Positions 1 to 5,021 of a stretch of DNA of 5,488 nucleotides are shown piece by piece. Made by a program: the position numbers and the translations under genes. The DNA is taken from contig JAHIPG010000245.1 of assembly GCA_018894775.1 (NCBI GenBank), positions 1-5,488 of the forward strand. The letters run 5' to 3'. The notes below the pieces were generated by a model. The model was not told the origin of the DNA. It ran no database searches and worked only from the letters and a program-made list of their open reading frames with translations. This stretch comes from Nanobdellota archaeon (lineage in GTDB: Archaea; Nanobdellota; Nanobdellia; SCGC-AAA011-G17; VGLX01). The stretch's first letter is position 1. Every line of letters begins with the position of its first letter.

Positions 1-31
1 ATAAAATTGGGCCCGTCGATTAGTCTGGTAA

Positions 32-50
32 ATGGCTTTTGTCAGCCAAA
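32..50 (+). other. tRNA-Ala intron 1, 19 nt, in the D stem (between positions 22 and 23)
   Basis: A central 4-bp helix pairs TGGT (26-29, D loop of exon 1) with GCCA (45-48, intron end). The 5' bulge is A30-A31-A32 and the 3' bulge A49-A50-A51. Cutting after the second base of each bulge gives intron 32-50. Inside, TGGC (33-36) pairs with GTCA (41-44) around a TTTT loop. This is the relaxed HBh' form of the splicing motif, with no clear outer helix. Because the bulge bases are all A, shifting the cuts by one gives the same mature RNA. Confidence 0.88.
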
Positions 51-71
51 ATCGTTCCCTTGGCATGGGAG

Positions 72-92
72 ATGTTTCAAAAAACACCCAAA
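72..92 (+). other. tRNA-Ala intron 2, 21 nt, between positions 43 and 44
   Basis: The central helix pairs TGGG (66-69) with CCCA (87-90). The bulges are A70-G71-A72 and A91-A92-A93, cut after the second base of each. The inner helix TGTTT (73-77) with AAACA (82-86) closes on a CAAA loop. Removal joins the last base of the anticodon stem (G71, position 43) to a normal 5-nt variable loop beginning at A93 (position 44). The motif is the HBh' form, and the strict geometry fixes the boundaries. Confidence 0.88.
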
Positions 93-122
93 AGATCGTG
101 GGTTCGAATCCCGCCGGGTCCA

Positions 123-256
123 TCCTAATTTTATAACTATCATATGGTGGTCATCATTAAACAAAAGGTTTAAAACGTTTTAGAGTATTAATAATATAGA
201 ATGGCACAAGATAATCTAGAGGGGGTTTTGTAAGTAAAATATTATATCAATATAAA
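123..256 (+). promoter_or_regulatory. Intergenic region with probable promoter of the housecleaning gene run
   Basis: This 134-nt gap lies between tRNA-Ala and the HAD gene. TTTAAAAC (169-176) is a TATA-box candidate that would place a start near 199; it overlaps a perfect 12-bp palindrome, TAAAACGTTTTA (171-182). A second AT-rich candidate, TATTAATAATATA, spans 185-197. A GAGGGGG run at 219-225 is too far (31 nt) from the HAD ATG to act as its ribosome binding site. No strong tRNA terminator is seen, only a short T run at 129-132. Which TATA element is used cannot be decided from sequence. Confidence 0.4.
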
Positions 257-904
257 ATGGTAAAAGCAATAATATTTGACTTTTGGGGAACTCTCGTCGA
301 GAATGGCGTATTCCCTAGTCCTGTAAGGCAGGTAAAATATATTCTAAGGATTGAAGAGCATTTCTCAGATTACATCGTAAAGTTTGAAGAAGTATTTATG
401 TTGAAGAAATATGATGATCTTTATTCAGCATTCAAAGCAGTCTGTGAAGCATTTAATAAAAAGCCTGAGCAGTTCATCCTTGATAGATTAGTTGGTATGT
501 GGAATAAGCATAAGTTATTGGCAAAGCCTTTCAATGAAACGATTGGACTGCTAGAGAATCTAAAGAAAGAAGGTTACAAAATTGCTTTAATATCAAATAC
601 GGATTGTTTCACAACAGATGATGTGTTGGATAAGTATGACTTAAGGAAATACTTTGACCATGCAGTATTTTCATATGATGTTAAGATGTTGAAAACAAAT
701 CCTAAGATGTTTGAAAATATTTTGAAAGAACTTGATGTTGATAAGTCTGAAGCTTTAGTCGTTGGTGATAGCATAGAAACAGACATGAATGGCGCTAAGG
801 CTGCAGGTATTAAATCTATACTAGTGGATCGAAGAGGTAGGAGAGACTTTAACCCAAAAATAAAGGATCTGTCAGAACTGGAAAATTATATGGGCAGTAA
901 CTGA
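257..904 (+). CDS. HAD-superfamily hydrolase with non-canonical motif I (DxWxT)
   Basis: This 215-residue protein has the haloacid dehalogenase fold signature. Motif I is DFWGT at residues 8-12 with the nucleophile Asp8. Motif II is ISNT with Ser113. The motif III lysine is Lys143 or Lys146, in VKMLKTNPK. Motif IV is GDSIETD with Asp171 and Asp176. Residues about 15-95 would form the helical C1 cap. The usual second aspartate of motif I (the general acid/base of HAD phosphatases) is Trp10, so ordinary phosphomonoesterase chemistry is uncertain. Haloacid dehalogenases (Tyr) and phosphonatase (Ala) also lack Asp there. ATG 257 is the first ATG after the in-frame stop at 212-214, and no Shine-Dalgarno sequence precedes it. 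The stop is 1 nt before rdgB, so the two are very probably co-transcribed. The context suggests a small phosphorylated, perhaps nucleotide-related, substrate; this is inference. Confidence 0.9.
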   Translation: MVKAIIFDFWGTLVENGVFPSPVRQVKYILRIEEHFSDYIVKFEEVFMLKKYDDLYSAFKAVCEAFNKKPEQFILDRLVGMWNKHKLLAKPFNETIGLLENLKKEGYKIALISNTDCFTTDDVLDKYDLRKYFDHAVFSYDVKMLKTNPKMFENILKELDVDKSEALVVGDSIETDMNGAKAAGIKSILVDRRGRRDFNPKIKDLSELENYMGSN

Positions 905-905
905 A

Positions 906-1460
906 ATGAAAGAAATAACGTTCATAACAGGGAATGAGCATAAGCTTAGGGAAGCAATAGAGATTCTCGGAGTAAATATCCAACAGAAGAGTATAGACCT
1001 TCCGGAAATACAGAGTGTAGAATTGAAACCAGTAATAGAAGCTAAACTGAAGGGAGCTTATGAAATATTACAGAAACCTGTTATTGTAGAGGATGTAGGT
1101 TTTTTCTCTGAATCATTGAATGGTCTTCCAGGTGCTTTGATAAAATGGTTTATAGAAACACTGGGTCGGGATGGAATAGTAAAAATATTGGAACCATTTG
1201 ACAATAAAAAAGTAACAGTGGTATGTGCAGTGGGCTATACAGAAGATGGAGAAACGATACACGTATTTGAAGGAAAGGTTAATGGGATAGTGGTTCCGAA
1301 AAGAGGAGAGTCAGGGTTTGGGTTTGACCCAATATTTGAGCCTGAAGGTCACTCTAAAACTTTTGCTGAGATGAGTGCTGAAGAGAAGAATGCTATTTCT
1401 CATAGGGGTAGAGCTTTTGAAAAGTTCAAAGAATTCTTAGAAAAAAACAATATTGGATAA
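906..1460 (+). CDS. rdgB: Non-canonical purine NTP pyrophosphatase (ITP/XTP/dITP diphosphatase, Ham1/RdgB family)
   Basis: This 184-residue cytosolic enzyme of the Ham1/RdgB family hydrolyses ITP, dITP and XTP to the monophosphate and pyrophosphate, keeping deaminated purines out of RNA and DNA. Visible family motifs are TGNEHK at residues 8-13 (Asn10 and Lys13 contact the triphosphate), the acidic pair Glu62-Asp63 with NGLPG at 72-76, GFGFDPIF at 137-144 (base binding), KTFAEM at 151-156 and SHRGRAF at 165-171. The length is normal for the family and no key residue is missing. It starts 1 nt after the HAD stop with no clear ribosome binding site, so translation is probably coupled. The next gene, mazG, begins 32 nt downstream behind its own TATA box. 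Confidence 0.96.
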   Translation: MKEITFITGNEHKLREAIEILGVNIQQKSIDLPEIQSVELKPVIEAKLKGAYEILQKPVIVEDVGFFSESLNGLPGALIKWFIETLGRDGIVKILEPFDNKKVTVVCAVGYTEDGETIHVFEGKVNGIVVPKRGESGFGFDPIFEPEGHSKTFAEMSAEEKNAISHRGRAFEKFKEFLEKNNIG

Positions 1461-1470
1461 ATTTTTAAAC
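1459..1470 (+). promoter_or_regulatory. TATA box for mazG (leaderless transcript)
   Basis: AAATTTTTAAAC overlaps the rdgB stop codon. The centre of TTTTTAAA (1462-1469) lies about 27 nt before the mazG ATG at 1493, so transcription would begin at or next to the start codon. No Shine-Dalgarno sequence lies before that ATG, which fits a leaderless message. Confidence 0.6.
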
Positions 1471-1492
1471 AAGAATATTTTCTATCAGAACT

Positions 1493-1864
1493 ATGAAAGA
1501 AACTTTTGAAGGATTAGTCAAAGTAAACAAGATGCTCAGAAAGAAATGCCCTTGGGATAAAGAGCAGGATTTTGATTCTTTGAAGAAAACGATAATGGAT
1601 GAAGCCAAAGAAGTTGTCGAAGCGATTGAAAATAAAGATTATGAAAACTTGAAAGAAGAGTTGGGAGATCTTTTACACAATATATTATTTATCACTAATG
1701 TCGCCGAAGAGCAAGGTTTGTTTGATATCAAGGCCGTCATGCAGGAAATAGAAGCTAAGCTTATCAGGAGGCATCCACATATTTTTGGGGATGAAAAAGC
1801 TTCTACACCTGAAGAAGTCACTAAGATTTGGGAAAATGTTAAGGAGACTGAGAAAAATGGATGA
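1493..1864 (+). CDS. mazG: Single-domain MazG nucleotide pyrophosphohydrolase
   Basis: This 123-residue all-helical protein of the MazG / all-alpha NTP-pyrophosphatase family hydrolyses NTPs or dNTPs to NMP and PPi. The sequence shows CPWDKEQ at residues 19-25, the Mg2+-binding glutamates in DEAKE (Glu37, Glu40) and EELGD (Glu55, Glu56, Asp59), and RRHPHIFG at 92-99. Bacterial MazG proteins have about 260 residues and two such domains; this is a single domain most like the N-terminal one, a form also found in archaea, and would act as an oligomer. It has its own promoter and probably a leaderless message. Its last 8 nt overlap the first HIT gene. A role alongside rdgB in nucleotide-pool cleaning is inferred from gene order. 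Confidence 0.93.
   Translation: MKETFEGLVKVNKMLRKKCPWDKEQDFDSLKKTIMDEAKEVVEAIENKDYENLKEELGDLLHNILFITNVAEEQGLFDIKAVMQEIEAKLIRRHPHIFGDEKASTPEEVTKIWENVKETEKNG
1841..1846 (+). promoter_or_regulatory. Ribosome binding site deciding the start of the first HIT gene
   Basis: AAGGAG inside the 3' end of mazG lies 10 nt before the ATG at 1857. It supports that start over the upstream in-frame ATG at 1785, which would add 24 basic residues encoded in a shifted frame of mazG. Confidence 0.75.
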
Positions 1865-2258
1865 TTGTATTTTTTGTAAGATCACTAAAGGTGAAGTGCC
1901 AAGCTATAAGGTTTATGAAGATAATGATTTTATGGCTTTTCTTAGTATTGTTCCTTTAAACCCTGGTCATACTTTAATCATACCTAAAAAACATTTCAGA
2001 TGGGTGTGGGATGTTGATAATATCGGAGAATATTATGAAGTTGTTGGCAAGGTTGCTAATGCCTTAAGAAAAGCTTTTGGCATAGATTTGGTAGTTTCCT
2101 TAGTAGTCGGTGAGGAAGTCCATCATGCTCATGTCTGGCTGATACCAAGATTCGAAAATGATGGTCATGGTGAATCCTTAAAGACTGATAATGTGAAAAA
2201 TCTCTCAGAGGAAGAGATGAAAGATGCTGCAGAAAAGATTAAGGAGGCTCTAAAATGA
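1857..2258 (+). CDS. Divergent HIT-family protein with an H-x-H-x-W triad
   Basis: This is a 133-residue histidine-triad (HIT) protein. HIT enzymes hydrolyse or transfer nucleoside phosphates (for example AMP-lysine, Ap4A, adenylyl sulfate). Visible are the zinc-type cysteines CIFC (Cys4, Cys7), LNPGHTLIIPKKH at 34-46 and the signature HAHVWLIP at 90-97. Compared with the family and with its neighbour, Trp94 replaces the third histidine. Ser30 stands where the ribose-binding aspartate of LD(I/V)xP usually lies, and the AGQ motif before the triad reads VGE. His92, the equivalent of the nucleophile, is kept, so it may still be active with altered specificity or may be a binding protein. The ATG at 1857 is chosen because of the Shine-Dalgarno sequence and because homology begins there. 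It overlaps mazG by 8 nt and the next HIT gene by 4 nt. Confidence 0.92.
   Translation: MDDCIFCKITKGEVPSYKVYEDNDFMAFLSIVPLNPGHTLIIPKKHFRWVWDVDNIGEYYEVVGKVANALRKAFGIDLVVSLVVGEEVHHAHVWLIPRFENDGHGESLKTDNVKNLSEEEMKDAAEKIKEALK
2241..2247 (+). promoter_or_regulatory. Strong ribosome binding site for the second HIT gene
   Basis: AAGGAGG ends 7 nt before the ATG at 2255, inside the end of the first HIT gene. With the 4-nt ATGA overlap it points to coupled translation of the two paralogues. Confidence 0.8.
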
Positions 2259-2674
2259 AAGATTGTTTATTTTGCCAGTTCATAGCTAAGGAAAAGGAAT
2301 GTCCTATTATTTATGAGGATGATAATATTTTTGTGATGCTTGATGTACGTCCGGCTACAACTTCTGGAGGTCATTGCTTGGTTATCCCTAAGAAGCATTA
2401 TCATCTGATAACTGATGTTCCTGATGATGAATTAATCCATGTAGGTAAAGGTATCAAGATGATGACAAAAGCATTACTCAAAGAGGCTGACGGAGTTAAT
2501 GTTCTACAGAATAATATGCATTGTGCTGGTCAGGCAGAGCCTCATGTGCATTTTCATATAATTCCTCGTTACAAAGATGATGATATCCAGATAGAAGTCT
2601 GGGAAGAACGCCATTATAAGGATGGTGAAGATATAAAAGTTATCAAACGAATCCAAAAACTTTTAAAGGAATAA
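2255..2674 (+). CDS. HIT-family nucleotide hydrolase (canonical histidine triad)
   Basis: This 139-residue HIT protein has a complete active site. It carries Cys4 and Cys7 of a CxxC zinc site, LDVRP with Asp30 (ribose contact), His40 in GGHCLVIPKKH, Asn86-Asn87, AGQ at 91-93 and the triad HVHFHIIPR at 97-105, with His99 as the expected nucleophile forming a nucleotidyl-His intermediate. The tail (about residues 110-139) resembles that of HIT hydrolases closer to the Fhit or Hint branch; the substrate cannot be told from sequence. It follows the divergent HIT gene with a 4-nt overlap and a strong Shine-Dalgarno sequence. The last codons contain the probable TATA box of tRNA-Met, and a T-rich stretch (2681-2690) just after the stop may end the message. 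Confidence 0.95.
   Translation: MKDCLFCQFIAKEKECPIIYEDDNIFVMLDVRPATTSGGHCLVIPKKHYHLITDVPDDELIHVGKGIKMMTKALLKEADGVNVLQNNMHCAGQAEPHVHFHIIPRYKDDDIQIEVWEERHYKDGEDIKVIKRIQKLLKE
2660..2669 (+). promoter_or_regulatory. Probable TATA box of tRNA-Met, inside the HIT gene end
   Basis: CTTTTAAAGG is centred about 30 nt before the first base of the tRNA (2695), the spacing expected for an archaeal promoter with a start 2-4 nt upstream of the mature 5' end. It lies within the last codons of the preceding gene. Confidence 0.5.
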
Positions 2675-2694
2675 TCCCGTTATTTTTCTCTGAT

Positions 2695-2814
2695 GCCTCA
2701 GTAGCTCAGCCTGGTTGGAGCGCAGGTTTCATAAGATATGAAATATGAGACAAAAGTCGATGATATAAACTCTGAGAGAGCCTGAAGTCGGGGGTTCAAA
2801 TCCCCCCTGAGGCA
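2695..2814 (+). tRNA. tRNA-Met(CAT): tRNA-Met(CAT), probably elongator, with a 45-nt intron
   Basis: Exons 2695-2733 and 2779-2814 make a 75-nt tRNA. The acceptor stem is GCCTCAG with CTGAGGC (2807-2813), discriminator A2814. The D stem is GCTC (2704-2707) with GAGC (2718-2721). The anticodon stem is CAGGT (2723-2727) with GCCTG (2780-2784), and the anticodon CAT is at 2730-2732 after U33. The variable loop is AAGTC, and the T arm is 2790-2806 with TTCAAAT. CCA is not encoded. The G1-C72 pair and the GCTC D stem argue against initiator tRNA. A CAU tRNA-Ile2 (modified C34) is the main alternative, but the GCC...GGC acceptor end and the intron fit archaeal elongator Met better. Confidence 0.93.
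2734..2778 (+). other. tRNA-Met intron, 45 nt, canonical position 37/38
   Basis: This site has the full hBHBh' outline. The anticodon stem is the outer helix. The central helix is TTCA (2728-2731) with TGAG (2773-2776), flanked by bulges T2732-A2733-A2734 and A2777-G2778-A2779, each cut after the second base. The inner helix is short (GA 2735-2736 with TC 2771-2772). A small GAC-AAAA-GTC hairpin lies at 2749-2758. Confidence 0.9.
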
Positions 2815-2816
2815 CC

Positions 2817-2824
2817 TTTTTTTT
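2817..2824 (+). terminator. Oligo-T terminator after tRNA-Met
   Basis: Eight T residues begin 3 nt after the tRNA discriminator base, the usual archaeal intrinsic stop signal. It lies 15 nt before the next coding start, so either the EamA gene relies on read-through or it has a promoter I cannot recognise in this gap. Confidence 0.65.
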
Positions 2825-2838
2825 AAAAGAGTGTCAAA

Positions 2839-3267
2839 ATGGATGTTTGGTTTGTAGCAGCAATTGTAGCGGCAATAGCGTATGGTCTGCATAATGTTTT
2901 TACAAAGCTTGCGGCAGGAAATGTTTCTGATTCTTTAGGAGCTTTTATTTTAGAAATAACTGCAGCTGTCTGTATCCTTCTATATATGTTCTATCTGATA
3001 TTTGATAATGTTAAGTTTGATTTTACAATGAAAGGTGTAATATTTTCTATATTGGCAGGTCTTTGTGTTGGATTGGGCACAGTACTTTATTTTTACATCT
3101 TTCGCAGTGGAGGGGAGTTGTCTATTGCAGGACCTTTAGTGTTAGTTGGTGGTATTCTTATTATGGCTGTTGCAGGTATAGTTTTCTTTAAAGAAGATAT
3201 TACTTTTATGAAAGTTGCTGGAGTGGTCTTTGGTCTTATTAGTTTATGGCTTCTTAAATCTGCTTAA
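2839..3267 (+). CDS. Half-size EamA/DMT-family membrane transporter
   Basis: This 142-residue hydrophobic protein has about five membrane segments (roughly 3-21, 34-54, 65-87, 94-116 and 123-140). The pattern of a single EamA unit is visible: YGLHNVFTKLA in the first helix, glycine-rich helices, and the closing FFKEDIT (116-122) followed by a last helix. Most drug/metabolite transporters have two EamA repeats (about 300 residues, ten helices). Single-repeat members such as this one act as dimers, and inserting in both orientations is known for the related small multidrug-resistance proteins. The substrate is unknown. It starts 24 nt after tRNA-Met with no clear Shine-Dalgarno sequence, and its stop codon overlaps that of the convergent antiporter gene. 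Confidence 0.85.
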   Translation: MDVWFVAAIVAAIAYGLHNVFTKLAAGNVSDSLGAFILEITAAVCILLYMFYLIFDNVKFDFTMKGVIFSILAGLCVGLGTVLYFYIFRSGGELSIAGPLVLVGGILIMAVAGIVFFKEDITFMKVAGVVFGLISLWLLKSA

Positions 3268-4973
3268 GATGGAATCTTCTCTAGATTTAGAATTTCTTTG
3301 AGATGTTTGTTTCTTATATCTTTCAATGATCTTTTTCCTTTGACAACATCAACCAAAAATCCTGCTACTTTCTTTCCTCCGATGACATGAGGTAATATCA
3401 CATAGTCTGCTCCTGCTTCATATAGGTCTAGTGCTTGTGCTGTATGATTAACTGTTACAATGATTTTTACCTTAGGATTTATTGATTTGGCATATTCTAT
3501 GAGGAATCTGTTATCCCCTTCGTTTGGTACTGTTGATACTATCAGCTTAGCATTTTTGATGCCTGCGCTTTCCAAAATCTCTGTGTTGACTATATCTCCA
3601 TACAAGCAAGGTATCTTTTTACTTATAAGATCATCAATTATGTCGGGATTGAAGTCTATGACCATTGTTTTTTTATGGATTTTCTTCAATGCTGCCAAAA
3701 ATATATGCCCCATCCTGTGGCATCCAAAGATTATTACTTTTGGTTTAGTATTCCTCATATCATATTGTAATTTTTTCTTATCAATTGAGAGTTTTTCGAA
3801 TAGTTTAAGGAAACCTGACGTTTTTCTATAGATCACATTATCATGTTTTATGAAATATGATGTCAGCACGATTGTGATTACTGTCAATAGGACTATCATT
3901 GAGAAAAATTCTTGTGTTACATGTCCGAACTGGTAGAAACCTAATGTTACCATCACCAAACTGAACTCACTTACCTGCCCTAAGGACATTGATGTTAAGA
4001 ATGAAGTCCTTCTTTCATATCCAAAGAAGCTTGTAAGAATCATTATGATTAATGGCTTTAGCAGGACTACAAACAATATCAGAACTAATAAGAGTATTAT
4101 CATATCTGTCCCTATTAAAACCAACTGCATTCCAAGTGAGATGAAAAATATTGTTGCAAAGAAGTCTTTTAATGATGTAACCTTACCAATGATATCTACA
4201 CTATAAGGTAAGCTGGCCAGCCCAACACCTGCTATGAATGCTCCGATAACTATTGAAAAGCCCATTAAGTGTGCTAATAGTGAGAATGCAAAACACATTG
4301 AGATTGCTAATAAGAAAAATAATTCTTTGGATTTTGCTGCGAACTTGAATATTCCTGGCAGGAAGTATTTGCTTATCGCTATAGATATTGCAAGTAGGAT
4401 TGCTCCTTTGCCTATTGCTGATACTAATACTATATAAGAAAAGTTTTCGAATGTTGCCATCACTGCTAAGGCGATTATTACTAGAAGGTCCTGCATTATC
4501 AGGATTCCCAGTACAATCCTTCCGTGTAAAGTATCTATCTCGTCTTTGTCTGATAGAAGCTTCACGACAACCATTGTTGAGCTGAATGCAACTATTAGCC
4601 CTACGTAGATGGATGTCATCTGGTTGAGGCCTAACAGCATCGCTATGATAAACCCTGATATGAATGTGATAATTACTTGCAGACTCCCTCCAAAGAGAGA
4701 GACCCTGCTTACTGTCTTAAGCTTCTTAAGATCAATCTCTAATCCTACTATGAAAAGTAAGAATGCTATTCCCATCTCAGACAATGATTTCAATGCTTCT
4801 GCATCATGTATGAATCCGAATCCGATAGGGCCTAGGATGACTCCTGCTATTATGTATGCTGGAATCAAAGGCTGTTTTATCAATCTAGAGAGATAAGCAA
4901 AGAAAGTTGCCACTATGATTATCATCCCTATGGAGAAAAATAGATTTGTCTGTAAACTTAACAGTAAACTCAT
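3264..4973 (-). CDS. KefB-like cation:proton antiporter (CPA2) with C-terminal TrkA-N/RCK domain
   Basis: This is a 569-residue membrane protein. Residues about 8-385 form the Na+/H+ exchanger domain with some 12 membrane helices. They include LIPAYIIAG (36-44), FSSTMVVV (130-137), MQDLLVI with the Gln161-Asp162 pair typical of Kef-type exchangers, and GQVSEFSLV (332-340). After a linker, residues about 411-540 are a Rossmann TrkA-N domain: the glycine loop is GCHRMG (417-422), with acidic Asp440 ending strand 2. This domain usually binds NAD(H) or another nucleotide and gates transport. No full RCK-C domain follows. The likely role is K+ or Na+ efflux coupled to H+ entry at the cell membrane; the ion is not predictable. 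It has its own TATA box and probably a leaderless message. Confidence 0.94.
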   Translation of the reverse strand: MSLLLSLQTNLFFSIGMIIIVATFFAYLSRLIKQPLIPAYIIAGVILGPIGFGFIHDAEALKSLSEMGIAFLLFIVGLEIDLKKLKTVSRVSLFGGSLQVIITFISGFIIAMLLGLNQMTSIYVGLIVAFSSTMVVVKLLSDKDEIDTLHGRIVLGILIMQDLLVIIALAVMATFENFSYIVLVSAIGKGAILLAISIAISKYFLPGIFKFAAKSKELFFLLAISMCFAFSLLAHLMGFSIVIGAFIAGVGLASLPYSVDIIGKVTSLKDFFATIFFISLGMQLVLIGTDMIILLLVLILFVVLLKPLIIMILTSFFGYERRTSFLTSMSLGQVSEFSLVMVTLGFYQFGHVTQEFFSMIVLLTVITIVLTSYFIKHDNVIYRKTSGFLKLFEKLSIDKKKLQYDMRNTKPKVIIFGCHRMGHIFLAALKKIHKKTMVIDFNPDIIDDLISKKIPCLYGDIVNTEILESAGIKNAKLIVSTVPNEGDNRFLIEYAKSINPKVKIIVTVNHTAQALDLYEAGADYVILPHVIGGKKVAGFLVDVVKGKRSLKDIRNKHLKEILNLEKIPS

Positions 4974-4992
4974 ATTTTATTATGGTCCCCTT

Positions 4993-5003
4993 TTATATTT
5001 AAA
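4993..5003 (-). promoter_or_regulatory. TATA box of the antiporter gene, abutting a palindrome
   Basis: On the minus strand the sequence reads TTTAAATATAA, centred about 25 nt before the ATG at 4973, which predicts a leaderless or near-leaderless transcript. Its upstream edge overlaps the perfect palindrome TAAACGTTTA (5000-5009), a possible regulator site. Confidence 0.7.
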
Positions 5004-5021
5004 CGTTTAGAATTAGTAGAT

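Larger units (their letters stand above)
9..122 (+). tRNA. tRNA-Ala(GGC): tRNA-Ala(GGC) interrupted by two introns
   Basis: Joining 9-31, 51-71 and 93-122 gives a 74-nt cloverleaf with every canonical part. The acceptor stem is 9-15 with 115-121 and carries the G3-U70 wobble that marks tRNA-Ala (G11 with T119); the discriminator is A122. The D stem is GATT (18-21) with AATC (31 plus 51-53). The anticodon stem is 55-59 with 67-71, around the loop TTGGCAT (60-66), so the anticodon is GGC (62-64), preceded by U33 and followed by A37. The variable loop is AGATC (93-97). The T stem is 98-102 with 110-114 around TTCGAAT. CCA is not encoded. Read without splicing, neither the D stem nor the anticodon stem closes. 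Both introns have bulge-helix-bulge sites. Only 8 nt upstream are in the window, so the promoter is not visible. Confidence 0.93.

Noticed and set aside
33..48. TGGCT...AGCCA hairpin with GTC or CAG read as the anticodon arm of a tRNA-Asp or tRNA-Leu
   Set aside because: The loop is 6 nt, the D stem does not close, and Leu would need a long paired variable arm. The two-intron tRNA-Ala model closes every stem and has the G3-U70 identity pair.
144..173. Nine-codon ORF after tRNA-Ala
   Set aside because: No promoter or ribosome binding site fits it, and ORFs this short are expected by chance.
1785..1856. 24-codon N-terminal extension of the first HIT gene
   Set aside because: It is a shifted-frame reading of mazG, low in complexity and basic. 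HIT homology and the Shine-Dalgarno sequence both point to ATG 1857.
574..1885. Minus-strand ORFs opposite the HAD and mazG genes
   Set aside because: They are antisense to conserved coding motifs and have no recognisable features.
2698..2892. 64-codon minus-strand ORF across the tRNA-Met gene
   Set aside because: It runs antisense through a clear intron-containing tRNA and the start of the EamA gene and resembles no protein family I know.
3460..3831. 123-codon plus-strand ORF inside the antiporter gene
   Set aside because: It is antisense to the well-conserved TrkA-N domain and its linker and has no domain signature; the same holds for those at 4234-4437, 4388-4585 and 4609-4896.
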